This document shows positions 12,093 to 21,750 of a stretch of DNA of 64,000 bases, piece by piece. The notes under the pieces are model-generated. The model ran no database searches. It saw only the letters and a program-made list of their open reading frames with translations, and was not told where the DNA came from. This DNA comes from Mycobacterium sp. ACS4054 (lineage in GTDB: Bacteria > Actinomycetota > Actinomycetes > Mycobacteriales > Mycobacteriaceae), in assembly GCF_001667275.1 (NCBI RefSeq), contig NZ_LZHV01000048.1, positions 44,248-108,247 on the forward strand, in the 5' to 3' direction. The position numbers were made by a program, and so were the translations under genes. Within the stretch, counting starts at the first letter, position 1. Each line of letters starts with the position of its first letter.

Positions 12093-12186
12093 GAGTGTGC
12101 GTTGTGGGCCTTGCGCGTGCGCTGAGGGCGTGATTCGGGCCCGACCTCCGCCCTCACCGCACGCTCGACGCCGTCACCGCACGCTC
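12093..12186. repeat. Nested palindromic intergenic element, copy A
   Basis: The element has an outer arm gagtgtgcg (12093-12101) and an inner arm gcgtgcgctgagggcg (12115-12130). A short spacer is followed by the inner complement at 12149-12164 (one mismatch) and the outer complement cgcacgctc at 12178-12186 (one mismatch). It can fold into a long interrupted hairpin. Copy B at 52157-52252 has the same architecture and nearly the same length. No open frame here resembles a gene. Confidence 0.75.
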
Positions 12187-12202
12187 AACGTGCGGCCGCG
12201 CC

Positions 12203-12296
12203 TAGCGGCGACCCGCTTGCGATCGCCGCTAGGTGGCCTGGCGGCGACCCGCGGCGCCCGGCTGCGCCGCGCTTGCGATCGCCGCTAGGTGGCCTG
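12203..12296. repeat. Duplicated pbpB stop region with terminator-like hairpins
   Basis: A 26-base sequence at 12215-12240 is repeated exactly at 12271-12296. Each copy contains the last codons and stop of pbpB on the minus strand, although only the copy at 12271-12296 is the real stop. A leading gcggcgacccg is also duplicated (12205-12215 and 12241-12251). The arms tagcggcga (12203-12211) and tcgccgcta (12223-12231) form a 9-base-pair stem. The second unit contains an extra 20-base palindromic insert. This is probably a mis-copied, GC-rich terminator lacking a U tract. Confidence 0.6.
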
Positions 12297-14336
12297 CAAC
12301 GTCAGGGGCGGGCCCGGGTCGGGCGAGAGCGGCACGTTTTCGCGCTGCATCAGCCAGCCGGCGATGTTGTGGAACAGCGGGGCCGCCGAGTGGCCCGGCG
12401 TACCGTCCGCGTTGCGATCCGGGTTGTTCATCATGATGCCGATGACGTAGCGCGGATTGTCGACGGTGGCCATGCCGGCGAAGGTGATCCAGTAGACGTT
12501 GTCGAAGTAGCAGCCGCAGGCCGGGTTGATCTGCTGGGCGGTGCCCGTCTTGCCGGCCATCTGGTAACCCGTCACCGCGGCGGCGGGCCCGGTGCCCTGC
12601 TGATAACCCATCGGGTCGCGTTGCACGACGGCGCGCAGCATGTTGCGCACGGTCTGCGCGGTCTGCGGCGACACCACCCGCACGCCTTCGGGCCGCGGTT
12701 CTTCGGTCCGGGTGCCGTCGGGCGCGATGGTGGCCTTGACGATCCGCGGCGGAATGCGCACACCGTCGTTCGCGATCGTCTGGTACATGCCGGCCATCTG
12801 CAGCAGCGTCATCGAAAGGCCCTGTCCGATGGGCAGGTTCGAGAACGTGCTGCCCGACCATTGGTCGATGGGCGGCACCAGGCCGGCGCTCTCACCGGGC
12901 AGGCCCACGTTGGTGCGTTGCCCGAGGCCGAATTTGCGGACCATGTCGTAGAAGCGTTCCGGGCCGACCCGCTGGGCGAGCATCAAAGTGCCGACGTTGG
13001 AGGACTTTCCGAACACGCCGGTCGTGGTGTAGGGCATCACGCCGTGCTCCCACGCGTCGTGGATGTTCACGCCGCCCATGTTGATCGAGCCGGGCACCTG
13101 CAGCACCTCGTCCGGGTTGGACAGGCCGTACTCGATGATCGAGGACGCGGTGATGACCTTGTTGACCGAGCCGGGCTCGAACGGCGAGGACACCGCCAGG
13201 TTGCCCAGCTGTCTGTCGCCCTGACGCCCGATGTCCTGCGACGGATCGAAGGTGTTGTCGTTGGCCATGGCCAGCACCTCGCCGGTCTTCGAATCCAGCA
13301 CGACGGCCGAAACGTCATGCGCGCCCGAAAGATTCTTGGCCTGCTGCACCTGCTGCTGCACATAGAACTGGATGTCGTCGTCGAGCGTCAGCTGGACCGT
13401 CGAACCGTTGACCGCCCGATGCCGGTTTCGGTAACTGCCGGGGATGACGACGCCGTCGGAGCCGCGGTCATAGGTGACCGAGCCGTCGGTGCCGGACAAC
13501 ACCGAGTCGAGCGACTCCTCCAGCCCCAGCAGCCCGTGCCCGTCCCAGTCGATGCCGCCGACGATGTTGGCCGCCAACGACCCGCCCGGATATTGCCGCA
13601 GATCTTGGCGCTCCGAACCGACCTCGGGGTACTTGTCGGAGATCGCGCTGGCCACCGCGGGGTCGACGGCGCGGGCCAGGTACACGAACGTCTCGTCGCT
13701 CTGCAGCTTCTTCAGCACCGTCGCGGAGTCCGGCTTGTTGCCCAGCCGGGTGGACACCTCCTTGGCGATGTCGCGCAGCCGCTGCGCGGGATCGGGCGCC
13801 ACCGAGTTCTTGGCCTTGGCCTCTTCCAGCTGCTTACGAATCCGCTTGGGCTGCAACGTCAACGCGCGCGACTCGGTGGTGAACGCCAGCTGATCCTTAT
13901 TGCGGTCGACGATGCTCCCGCGCACCGCCTTCTCGACGTCGGTGACCTTGAGCTGGCCCGCGGCCTGGGCGCGCAGCGTCGGCGCGTTGGTCACCTGCAG
14001 GACGAACAGCTGGACCGCCGCCACCACGACCAGGATCCCGATGGCCGCGTTGCCGGCCCGGTGCCGGAAGACGAACGACGCGCCGCGGGTGCCCGCCTGC
14101 ACGAGCTGCCGGGTGCGCCGCTCCCGCGCCGAGTGACCGGTCGCCACCGCGTCCGGGGCATTCTTCGCGTCCTTGGCCTTGCCCTTGCCCTTGCGGAACC
14201 GCTTCGGTTCGCTCAGATCCTGCGCCTGTTGCTTCGCGCGGCGCTTGGGTTGCCGAATCCCCTTGGCGTCCTGCGCCTTCCGGGGTCCGCGGGTGGCCTG
14301 CGACCGGCGGGCCCGCCCGGAGTCGCCGCGGCTCAT
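12285..14336 (-). CDS. pbpB: Septal transpeptidase PbpB (FtsI, PBP3)
   Basis: PbpB is the class B penicillin-binding protein that crosslinks septal peptidoglycan with FtsW. The 683-residue product has a basic cytoplasmic N-terminus (1-95) and one membrane segment (about 98-115). A dimerisation domain starting near RGSIVDRN follows, then the transpeptidase domain. The catalytic motifs are S390-VNK393, SSN (445-447) and KTG (596-598), so it should be active. ATG at 14334-14336 overlaps the upstream gene as ATGA; the longer open frame upstream belongs to that neighbour's region. The stop lies inside a duplicated sequence. Confidence 0.97.
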   Translation of the reverse strand: MSRGDSGRARRSQATRGPRKAQDAKGIRQPKRRAKQQAQDLSEPKRFRKGKGKAKDAKNAPDAVATGHSARERRTRQLVQAGTRGASFVFRHRAGNAAIGILVVVAAVQLFVLQVTNAPTLRAQAAGQLKVTDVEKAVRGSIVDRNKDQLAFTTESRALTLQPKRIRKQLEEAKAKNSVAPDPAQRLRDIAKEVSTRLGNKPDSATVLKKLQSDETFVYLARAVDPAVASAISDKYPEVGSERQDLRQYPGGSLAANIVGGIDWDGHGLLGLEESLDSVLSGTDGSVTYDRGSDGVVIPGSYRNRHRAVNGSTVQLTLDDDIQFYVQQQVQQAKNLSGAHDVSAVVLDSKTGEVLAMANDNTFDPSQDIGRQGDRQLGNLAVSSPFEPGSVNKVITASSIIEYGLSNPDEVLQVPGSINMGGVNIHDAWEHGVMPYTTTGVFGKSSNVGTLMLAQRVGPERFYDMVRKFGLGQRTNVGLPGESAGLVPPIDQWSGSTFSNLPIGQGLSMTLLQMAGMYQTIANDGVRIPPRIVKATIAPDGTRTEEPRPEGVRVVSPQTAQTVRNMLRAVVQRDPMGYQQGTGPAAAVTGYQMAGKTGTAQQINPACGCYFDNVYWITFAGMATVDNPRYVIGIMMNNPDRNADGTPGHSAAPLFHNIAGWLMQRENVPLSPDPGPPLTLQAT

Positions 14337-15502
14337 CGGGGCGCACCCGGCGCCGCGACTGGGCCCGGCGCCACGGGCTGCGGCGTGAGCACCGGCGCCG
14401 CAGGGACGACGGGCGCGGCGGGGATCACCCCGCGCTGCACCGGGACCGGCACCTCCGCGGGCAGCGGTGCGGGCACCTGGCCGGGCGGCGGAACGGGCAT
14501 GCCGCCCAACGGGATCGGCACCTCGGCGGGCGAGGGGGTGCGCGCGGGCCCGGCCGGCGCGGGCAGCCCCGGCACCGGCGCGCCCGGCGTGGGCATCGCG
14601 GCGGGGGCCTGCCCGGTGACGGGCGCCCCGGGCACGGCCGGCGCGCCCGGCAGCTGCGGCGCGGTCTGGCCCAGGTGCTGGCCGCCGAGCGTCGATGACC
14701 CGTCCGGTGCGCGCAGCAGCGCCTCGGGGCCGGACCGGGCGGGGACGGGCGCCGCCGGATCGGGTTGCAACCGGATCGGCACCTCCGCCGGCGGCGCCGG
14801 CGGTGCCGGGGGCGCCGGCGGGCCCTGTTCGGGCAGTTTGCTGTTCAACGGAGGGGGCGGCACGCCGTCGGCGGGCTTCGGTGTGCCGACCACCACCCAG
14901 TTCCCGGACGGGTCCTGGACCAGGTGCGCGGTGTCCCGCGTCGGGATCATGCCCTGTTTGCGGGCCGCTTCGGCGAGCGCCGGCGCCGATTCCGCCTCGC
15001 GCACATCGCGTTCCAGCGCCTCCTTCTGCTGTTGCAGCAGCCGGGTCTTCTCGCGGGCGTGACTCAATTTGTAGGAGCGCTCGGCGGAGTCCGTGGACAA
15101 CCACAGCGTGAGACCCAGCCCGACGCCGAGCGCACCGATGACCAACACGACAAACGGAACCTTGCTCGCCAGGGTGCGGGGCCGCAGGTCGATCGAGGCC
15201 AGCCTGGCCGCCAACCGTTCGCTCAGGCGGGGACGAACCACCTTGGGCGCCTTGGCCTTCCGCGCCTTGGCCCGGGCCTTCGCCTGACTCGTGCTCTTGG
15301 GCCGTGCCGGCCGCTCGACCGGCCGGGCGATGGGGCTGGTGTGCGGGCCGGACTTGGGCGCGCGGCTCTCACGCGTGGGCGCCGACGCCCGCCCCGGCCG
15401 GGTCCGACGCGCCGGGCCGGGATCGGTCGACGAGCGGCCGCTCCGCCGGGCGGAGCCGCCGCGCCCGCCGCGGCGATTCGGCGTCTCCCGCTTTGCTTTC
15501 AT
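14333..15502 (-). CDS. FtsL-like, proline-rich membrane protein (Rv2164c-like)
   Basis: The 389-residue bitopic protein sits where ftsL lies in other dcw clusters. It has a basic cytoplasmic N-terminus (1-112), one membrane segment (about 113-136) and a short coiled-coil stretch rich in Lys, Glu and Gln (about 142-170). That is the FtsL-like part, presumably pairing with a DivIC-type protein. The C-terminal ~190 residues are an extracytoplasmic Pro/Ala/Gly-rich low-complexity tail with repeated [16 protein letters not shown] units. Start and stop both overlap neighbours by ATGA. Its role as the divisome FtsL is inference from position and topology. Confidence 0.88.
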   Translation of the reverse strand: MKAKRETPNRRGGRGGSARRSGRSSTDPGPARRTRPGRASAPTRESRAPKSGPHTSPIARPVERPARPKSTSQAKARAKARKAKAPKVVRPRLSERLAARLASIDLRPRTLASKVPFVVLVIGALGVGLGLTLWLSTDSAERSYKLSHAREKTRLLQQQKEALERDVREAESAPALAEAARKQGMIPTRDTAHLVQDPSGNWVVVGTPKPADGVPPPPLNSKLPEQGPPAPPAPPAPPAEVPIRLQPDPAAPVPARSGPEALLRAPDGSSTLGGQHLGQTAPQLPGAPAVPGAPVTGQAPAAMPTPGAPVPGLPAPAGPARTPSPAEVPIPLGGMPVPPPGQVPAPLPAEVPVPVQRGVIPAAPVVPAAPVLTPQPVAPGPVAAPGAPR

Positions 15503-16656
15503 GCGTCGCCCTTTCCGGTTGCCTGCTGGACCCGTTGGACAGCTCGTAGTCGCACCGCGGCACTGCGCGGATTGCGCTCCACCTCGGCGGCGTCCGCACG
15601 TTCGGCGCCGTGCGTCAGCGACCGGAATCGCGGCTCGTGGCCGGGAAGTTCGACCGGCAGATCCACCGGCGTGCGGGACGCGACCGCGTCCGCGAACAGC
15701 CGCTTGACGATCCGGTCTTCCAGCGATTGGTAGGCCAGCACCACCATGCGTCCGCCCACGGCGAGCGCGTCCAGCCCGGCCGGGATCGCGCTGCGCAACG
15801 AGTTCAGTTCGTCGTTGACCGCGATCCGCAGGGCCTGGAAGGTCCGCTTGGCCGGGTGTCCCCCGGTGCGCCGCGCGGGGGCCGGGATCGCTTGGTAGAG
15901 CAGCTCGACCAACTCCGCCGTCGAGGTGAAGGGTGCGCGGGCGCGCCGGCGCACGATCTGCGCGGCGATGCGGCGCGCGAACCGCTCCTCGCCGTAGCGG
16001 TGCAGGATGTCGGCCAGCGCGGCCTCGTCGTAGGTGTTGAGGATGTCCGCCGCGGTCAACGGCGACTCGGGGTCCATCCGCATGTCCAGCGGCGCGTCCT
16101 GGGCGTACGCAAAGCCCCGCTCGGCGCGGTCGAGTTGCATGGACGACACCCCGAGGTCGAACAGCATCCCGTCGACCGATGCCGCTGGGGCGTAACCGTT
16201 TTCGGCCAGCGCGGCGGCGACGCCGTCATAGCGGGTGTGCACCAGCGTGATCCGGTCGGCGAATCGGTCGAGCCGCGCCCGGGTGATCGCCAGCGCATTG
16301 GGGTCGCGGTCTAGTCCGATCAGCCGCAGCCCGGGCAGGTCGCTCAGGAATCGTTCGGCGTGCCCACCCGCACCCAGGGTGGCGTCGAGCAGCACCGCGC
16401 CCGAACCGTCGGCGTGGTGACGGGTCAGCGCGGGGGTGAGCAGTTCGACGCAACGGTCCAGCAGGACGGGTACGTGCCCGAAGTCTCCCGAATCGTCAGC
16501 CACCGCAACACCTCCCCGGATCGGGCGAGACGCCCCTGCATCGAGGTCCCTGTCCGAAGGCACGAACCTGGCGTTGGGGAAGTACGCCAGGGTCGGTTCG
16601 GGCAGAGGCCACGTTGCACGGGCATGCGCCTCAGATGATGTCGCCGAGTGCTTCAT
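15499..16656 (-). CDS. rsmH: 16S rRNA m4C1402 methyltransferase RsmH (MraW)
   Basis: RsmH methylates N4 of C1402 in 16S rRNA using SAM. The 385-residue protein has the SAM-binding motif [14 protein letters not shown] (91-104), [11 protein letters not shown], and the conserved RIAVNDEL and SLEDRIVKR motifs. The N-terminal ~55 residues are a mycobacterial extension, and the ATG at 16656 overlaps the mraZ coding end by 26 bases. A shorter start is possible, but no better ribosome site is visible. Its stop overlaps the FtsL-like gene as ATGA. Confidence 0.95.
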   Translation of the reverse strand: MKHSATSSEAHARATWPLPEPTLAYFPNARFVPSDRDLDAGASRPIRGGVAVADDSGDFGHVPVLLDRCVELLTPALTRHHADGSGAVLLDATLGAGGHAERFLSDLPGLRLIGLDRDPNALAITRARLDRFADRITLVHTRYDGVAAALAENGYAPAASVDGMLFDLGVSSMQLDRAERGFAYAQDAPLDMRMDPESPLTAADILNTYDEAALADILHRYGEERFARRIAAQIVRRRARAPFTSTAELVELLYQAIPAPARRTGGHPAKRTFQALRIAVNDELNSLRSAIPAGLDALAVGGRMVVLAYQSLEDRIVKRLFADAVASRTPVDLPVELPGHEPRFRSLTHGAERADAAEVERNPRSAAVRLRAVQRVQQATGKGDA

Positions 16657-17062
16657 CGCTGGCCGCGGAGAAGTTCTCTTCGTGGGTCTGTTGGTAGTCC
16701 TGCCAGGCTTGCGCGTCCCAGATTTCGAGGTAGTCGACCGCTCCGATCACCACGCAATCCTTGGACAGGTTGGCGTAGCGCCGGTGGTCGGCCGACAGCG
16801 TGATGCGCCCCTGCGCGTCGGGATGCTGCTCGTCGGTTCCGGCGGCGAGATTGCGCAGGAACGCGCGGGCGTCGGGGTTGCTCCGCGAGGCCTTGCTCGC
16901 CCGGCGCGCGAGCTGCTCGAATTCCCCGCGCGGGTAGACGGCGAGGCTGTGGTCTTGGCTCTTGGTGACCATCAACCCCCCTGCCAGCGCGTCACGGAAC
17001 TTGGCGGGCAGCGTGAGCCGCCCCTTGTCGTCGAGTTTGGGCGTGTAGGTGCCGAGAAACAC
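16631..17062 (-). CDS. mraZ: Transcriptional regulator MraZ
   Basis: MraZ is a SpoVT/AbrB-like DNA-binding protein that represses the dcw operon in species studied. The 143-residue protein has two copies of the swapped-hairpin domain; its first carries DDKGRLTLP and the second DAQGRITLS. The start is GTG at 17060-17062 with GGGGAGGTGAGCAG just upstream. It is the first gene of the operon, and TGGGG repeats expected for its own operator lie 47-71 bases upstream. Confidence 0.96.
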   Translation of the reverse strand: MFLGTYTPKLDDKGRLTLPAKFRDALAGGLMVTKSQDHSLAVYPRGEFEQLARRASKASRSNPDARAFLRNLAAGTDEQHPDAQGRITLSADHRRYANLSKDCVVIGAVDYLEIWDAQAWQDYQQTHEENFSAASDEALGDII

Positions 17063-17108
17063 CTGCTCACCTCCCCTGTGGGGTCACCCAAACACTGCAG
17101 CCACCATA

Positions 17109-17133
17109 CCCCACAATCCCCCACTCTGCCCCA
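17109..17133 (-). promoter_or_regulatory. MraZ operator (three TGGGG repeats, 10-base spacing)
   Basis: On the minus strand, TGGGG occurs at plus coordinates 17129-17133, 17119-17123 and 17109-17113, exactly 10 bases apart, with a weaker TGG following near 17101. MraZ proteins bind direct TGGGN repeats with this spacing in the promoter of their own operon. TATGGT right after the third repeat could be the -10. Confidence 0.8.
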
Positions 17134-17439
17134 TTCCTGGAGTGTCGCGGCGGAGTTTTTCGGGTTATCCGCCACCTACGGCCGCTCCCATCCCGGCGCG
17201 GCGGCTTCCAGGGCCACGGCGCGCACCCCGGCGGCCGGAGGAAAACCCCACTTCAAGGCCTCGACACGGGGCCAGTGGGGCATAGTGGGGCCGCACGGTG
17301 GGGCCGGGTGGGGCGTGGGTCCTGCGCCAAAGCTCGGTTTGGGCTCGATCCGGCGTCAAAACGGCATCGACCGCCCGGCGGTCGCCGGCGGTCCGGGCCG
17401 CGTCGGCGATGATGGCCCCGCCGGCCCGCTATGGGCATG
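17134..17439. other. Intergenic region upstream of mraZ with an opposite-strand TGGGG cluster
   Basis: No gene is visible. The plus strand carries TGGGG at 17276-17280, 17286-17290, 17299-17303 and 17309-17313, so spacing is 10, 13 and 10 bases. This mirrors the MraZ operator but in the other orientation. The rest is GC-rich sequence without a recognisable motif. H37Rv carries an IS6110 copy near this point; nothing like it is present here. Confidence 0.55.
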
Positions 17440-17466
17440 AAAAAGGGGTAGCCGCGGGGCTACCCC
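17440..17466 (-). terminator. Intrinsic terminator after the DUF3040 gene
   Basis: On the minus strand a perfect 9-base-pair stem (plus 17445-17453 pairs with 17458-17466, tetraloop between) is followed by five T residues. It starts 18 bases after the stop at 17485. This is the only canonical stem plus U-tract terminator I noticed in the window. Confidence 0.8.
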
Positions 17467-17484
17467 GATGGGTTGACGTTGCCG

Positions 17485-17889
17485 CTAGTCGTCGAAGCGG
17501 CGGCGGAACCGATCTTCCATCCGGCTGGTGAACGAACCCCCGCCGCCCTTGTTGCGGCGCTGGCGCGACGAGCCGGACGCCGATCCGGGGAGGTCGGGCC
17601 GGCCGGACAGCCGTGGGCCGGTGATGGCGAACACGACGCCGCCGAACATCACGATGAATCCGAAGACGCTGAGGATCGGGAAGTTTCCGATCATGGTGGC
17701 CTTGAACGCCACTCCTGAGACCAGCATCGCCAGGCCGATGACGAACAGCGCCGCGCCCTGCAGGCGGCGGCGCGCGGTCGGCGCGCGGAACCCCCCGCCG
17801 CGGACGCTCGACGCGAATTTGGGGTCTTCGGCATAGAGAGCGCTCTCGATCTGATCGAGCATCCGCTGCTCATGATCGGAGAGTGGCAT
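17485..17889 (-). CDS. DUF3040 membrane protein (Rv2169c-like)
   Basis: The 134-residue conserved actinobacterial membrane protein has unknown function. The N-terminal 25 residues, MPLSDHEQRMLDQIE onward, are the DUF3040 signature. Two membrane segments follow (about 43-62 and 67-88), then a basic Gly/Ser/Arg-rich tail ending RRRFDD. ATG at 17887-17889 has an excellent AAGGAGG ribosome site, so a longer upstream reading is not used. It is monocistronic, with its own terminator. Confidence 0.88.
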   Translation of the reverse strand: MPLSDHEQRMLDQIESALYAEDPKFASSVRGGGFRAPTARRRLQGAALFVIGLAMLVSGVAFKATMIGNFPILSVFGFIVMFGGVVFAITGPRLSGRPDLPGSASGSSRQRRNKGGGGSFTSRMEDRFRRRFDD

Positions 17890-18193
17890 TCGTCCCTCCT
17901 TGCCGACAGTTTGACGCGTAACTATCGATAGCACGCGGATGCCCGTTGCGGGGGCAACTATTCGAAATGATACGAGGTCAATCTGTGCCTTACCACTGGT
18001 TCGGTGCCGATTCTATCCCCGCCCCGGCCGGGCATCAGCCGCAGCCGCAACGTCGGTGCGCTACAACCGGCTTGCCGAACCGGCGCGGTTCCTCGGTTGA
18101 TTGCCGTGACCGCTCGTCGGGGAACCCGCCGCGGGTCCGATAATGACGGTGGCAGCGCGCCGTTGGACCACGGGATGAGGAGGGCACCGCGAG
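17890..18193. other. Divergent intergenic region, DUF3040 gene / GNAT gene
   Basis: About 300 bases without a gene. It holds a perfect 10-base palindrome ctatcgatag (17922-17931) about 33 bases before the DUF3040 start. A GATAAT (18139-18144) lies about 50 bases before the acetyltransferase start and could be its -10. No conserved -35 is evident. Confidence 0.4.
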
Positions 18194-18796
18194 TTGGCGA
18201 TATTCCTCATCGATCTGCCGCCCACCGATATGGAGCGCCGTCTCGGTGACGCCCTGAAGGTGTATGTGGACGCGATGCGCTACCCGCGGGGCACCGAGAA
18301 CCAGCGCGCGGCGATGTGGCTCGAGCACATCCGCCGCCACGGGTGGCAAGGGGTGGGCGTCGTCGATGTCGAACTGGCCGAGGGCGCGCCGATCCCGCCG
18401 GCGGCCGAACTGAGCAAGGCGCCGCTGCTCGGCGTGGCCTACGGCTACCCGGGGGCGCCCGGGCAGTGGTGGCAGCAGCAGGTCGTCCTCGGCATGCAAC
18501 GCGGCGGGCTGTCGTCCCAGGAGATCGCCGGCCTGATGAGCAGTTATTTCGAGTTGACCGAACTGCACATCCACCCGCGCGCGCAGGGGCGCGGGCTCGG
18601 GGAGGCGCTGGCCCGACGGCTGCTGGCCGGCCGGGCCGAAAAGAATGTCCTGCTGTCCACCCCGGAGACCAACGGCGAGCCGAACCGGGCCTGGCGGTTG
18701 TACCGGCGGCTGGGTTTCACCGACGTCATCCGCCGCTACCACTTCGCGGGTGACCCACGGGCCTTCGCGATCCTGGGCCGCAAGCTGCCCCTGTGA
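18194..18796 (+). CDS. GNAT acetyltransferase (Rv2170-like)
   Basis: The 200-residue GCN5-related N-acetyltransferase is expected to transfer acetyl from acetyl-CoA to a lysine or small amine. The acetyl-CoA motif is ELHIHPRAQGRGLGEALARR (about 118-137), and the fold ends with YRRLGFTDVI. TTG at 18194-18196 is the start; GAGGAGGG lies about ten bases upstream and the conserved N-terminus AIFLIDLPPTDMERR follows. The H37Rv counterpart has been reported to acetylate isocitrate dehydrogenase, but substrate specificity cannot be read from this sequence. Confidence 0.85.
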   Translation: MAIFLIDLPPTDMERRLGDALKVYVDAMRYPRGTENQRAAMWLEHIRRHGWQGVGVVDVELAEGAPIPPAAELSKAPLLGVAYGYPGAPGQWWQQQVVLGMQRGGLSSQEIAGLMSSYFELTELHIHPRAQGRGLGEALARRLLAGRAEKNVLLSTPETNGEPNRAWRLYRRLGFTDVIRRYHFAGDPRAFAILGRKLPL

Positions 18797-18852
18797 CCGT
18801 CGGCTCGAGGGCGCGCCCGGGCGGACGTGCCGAGGCGGCGCGCCGCATCTGG

Positions 18853-18858
18853 CACGAT
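18853..18858 (+). promoter_or_regulatory. -10 element of lppM (leaderless)
   Basis: CACGAT lies six bases before the GTG start of lppM, the spacing expected for a transcript beginning at the start codon. Confidence 0.4.
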
Positions 18859-18864
18859 GACCTG

Positions 18865-19584
18865 GTGCGCGCCAGCCTCGCCCCGTGCCGAACCGCCGGA
18901 TTCACCGCGCGGCGGCGCCGCTTGGTGGCCATCGCGATGCTGCTGATGCTGGTGCCGCTGGCCACCGGGTGCCTGCGCGTGCGGGCGTCGCTCACCATCT
19001 CGCCCGACGACCTGGTGTCCGGTGAGATCGTCGCCGCCGCTAAACCCAAGACGCCCAAGGACACCGGCCCGCAGCTCGACAGCAACAACCTGCCGTTCAG
19101 CCAGAAGGTGGCGGTGTCCAACTACGACAGCGACGGCTACGTCGGGTCGCAGGCGGTGTTCTCTGATCTGACCTTCGCGGAGTTGCCGCAGCTGGCCAAC
19201 ATGAACTCCGACGCGCAGGGCGTGAACCTGTCGCTGCGCCGCAACGGCAACCTGGTGATCCTGGAGGGCCGGGCGGACCTGACGTCGCTGACCGATTCCG
19301 AGGCCGAGGTCGAGCTGACCGTCGCCTTCCCCGGCGTGGTGACTTCCACCAACGGCGATCGGGTCGAGTCCACGGTGGTGTCCTGGAAACTCAAGCCGGG
19401 CGTGGTGACCACGATGACCGCCCAGGCCCGCTACACCGACCCGAACACCCGGTCGTTCACCGGGGCCGGCGTCTGGCTAGGCATCGCGTCCTTCGCGGCG
19501 GCCGGCGTGGTGGCGCTGCTTGCGTGGATGAACCGCGACCGCTCCCCGCGGCTCACCGCACCACGCGACCAGTCGCCGAGCTAG
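18865..19584 (+). CDS. lppM: Lipoprotein LppM
   Basis: LppM is an envelope lipoprotein that in M. tuberculosis influences phagosome behaviour and is thought to bind mannosylated lipids. The 239-residue product has a basic start, a hydrophobic segment and the lipobox LATGC. The mature part is beta-rich, and near the C-terminus there is a second membrane segment (about 205-225) followed by a short basic tail. GTG at 18865 is preferred because a -10 sits six bases upstream; the open frame extends to 18793 without a ribosome site. Its TAG stop is embedded in a CTAG shared with the convergent gene. Confidence 0.88.
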   Translation: MRASLAPCRTAGFTARRRRLVAIAMLLMLVPLATGCLRVRASLTISPDDLVSGEIVAAAKPKTPKDTGPQLDSNNLPFSQKVAVSNYDSDGYVGSQAVFSDLTFAELPQLANMNSDAQGVNLSLRRNGNLVILEGRADLTSLTDSEAEVELTVAFPGVVTSTNGDRVESTVVSWKLKPGVVTTMTAQARYTDPNTRSFTGAGVWLGIASFAAAGVVALLAWMNRDRSPRLTAPRDQSPS

Positions 19585-20477
19585 CCCTGCGGGGCGGGTG
19601 ACCAGTACGCCAGCATCTCGGCGAACGTCTGGAAGGCGGGCGCCGAGACGCCGTAGGTCGCCTCCAGGTGGATGCTCAGCGGGAAGCCCAGCTCCGCGAC
19701 CCCGTCGATCACGCGTTTGTACAGGTCGACCATCAGCCGGCGCTTCTCGGGCGGTTCGCTGGCGGCCAGCCGCCCGACGAATTCCTGCTCGGCGGCCACC
19801 GCCGCGTTACCCGGGTCCTGGATCAGCCAGTTGATCAGGCCGACCCGGCTCTCCATCTTCGGCACGAACCCGAACGACAGCAGGATCTCCGGCCGGTGGT
19901 CGGTGTTGGCGGCGAATTCGCGCAGGAATCCCACGATCGCGTCCGAGTACAGCAGCTGGGTCATGCCGTAGGTCGCGCCCTGGTCGCACTTGAAGTTGAA
20001 CCGGCCCTGTTCGCCGTCCCGGGTGGGGATCAGGATCACCCCGCGGTTGGGCACCAGATCGCGGTAGATGGACAGGGCGTCGGTCGGGGCGACGCCGGAG
20101 CCTTCACCGTCGTTCATGGTGCGCGGGACGCCGACGAAGACCACGCCCTCCATTCCGGCCGCGCGCAACTCGGTCAGCCGCCGGCGCAGCGACGGCTCGT
20201 CGGAGAAGGCGGTCACCTGCGTGCACAGGCCGTGCAGCCCGGCCAGCTCGGGCTTGACGATCGACCAGAAGTCCAGCACGTCCAGTTTGGTTTTCATCGT
20301 GATCGGACGGTCGTCGTCCTCGGCGATTATGCCCGGGATCATCACGTGCCGCAGCCGGCCGTCCAGACCGGTTTCCGCCGAGAACTGCACCACTTTTCGC
20401 GCGTCTTCGAGCGCCCGCTCCCGGCCTTCGTCGGCGTTGGGCGGCACCAGCTCGAGCGCAATGGTGTTGAGTGTCAC
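19581..20477 (-). CDS. Non-canonical methylenetetrahydrofolate reductase-like protein (Rv2172c-like)
   Basis: The 298-residue TIM-barrel protein is distantly related to MetF. Mycobacterial members have been reported to act as a non-canonical methylenetetrahydrofolate reductase, making methyl-THF for methionine synthesis; I rely on memory for that. Motifs include GVVFVGVPR, NFKCDQGATYGM and LLSFGFVPK. The start is GTG at 20475-20477 with GGAGAG upstream, giving VTLNTIALELVPP. The stop is convergent with lppM at a shared CTAG. Confidence 0.82.
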   Translation of the reverse strand: MTLNTIALELVPPNADEGRERALEDARKVVQFSAETGLDGRLRHVMIPGIIAEDDDRPITMKTKLDVLDFWSIVKPELAGLHGLCTQVTAFSDEPSLRRRLTELRAAGMEGVVFVGVPRTMNDGEGSGVAPTDALSIYRDLVPNRGVILIPTRDGEQGRFNFKCDQGATYGMTQLLYSDAIVGFLREFAANTDHRPEILLSFGFVPKMESRVGLINWLIQDPGNAAVAAEQEFVGRLAASEPPEKRRLMVDLYKRVIDGVAELGFPLSIHLEATYGVSAPAFQTFAEMLAYWSPAPQG

Positions 20478-20561
20478 GCGGCTTCTCTCCATCCGACGAC
20501 TAGCGGCTTGAGCTTCCCCGGCCGCACGGCAGTGGGCGGTCCCGGCACCCCGCCAGCATAG

Positions 20562-21746
<1,185 letters not shown>

Positions 21747-21750
21747 ACCG

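Noticed and set aside
14340..14850. Pro-Ala-Gly repeats taken as a possible PE/PPE or PGRS gene
   Set aside because: They are the low-complexity C-terminal tail of the FtsL-like protein; no PE or PPE N-terminus is present.
12285..15104. 939-codon frame suggesting a long PbpB
   Set aside because: Beyond 14336 it reads the FtsL-like gene out of frame. ATG at 14336 overlaps that gene's stop as in the rest of the operon.
17134..17439. IS6110-like or other insertion sequence near mraZ
   Set aside because: No transposase frame or terminal inverted repeats; H37Rv has one nearby, but not this sequence.
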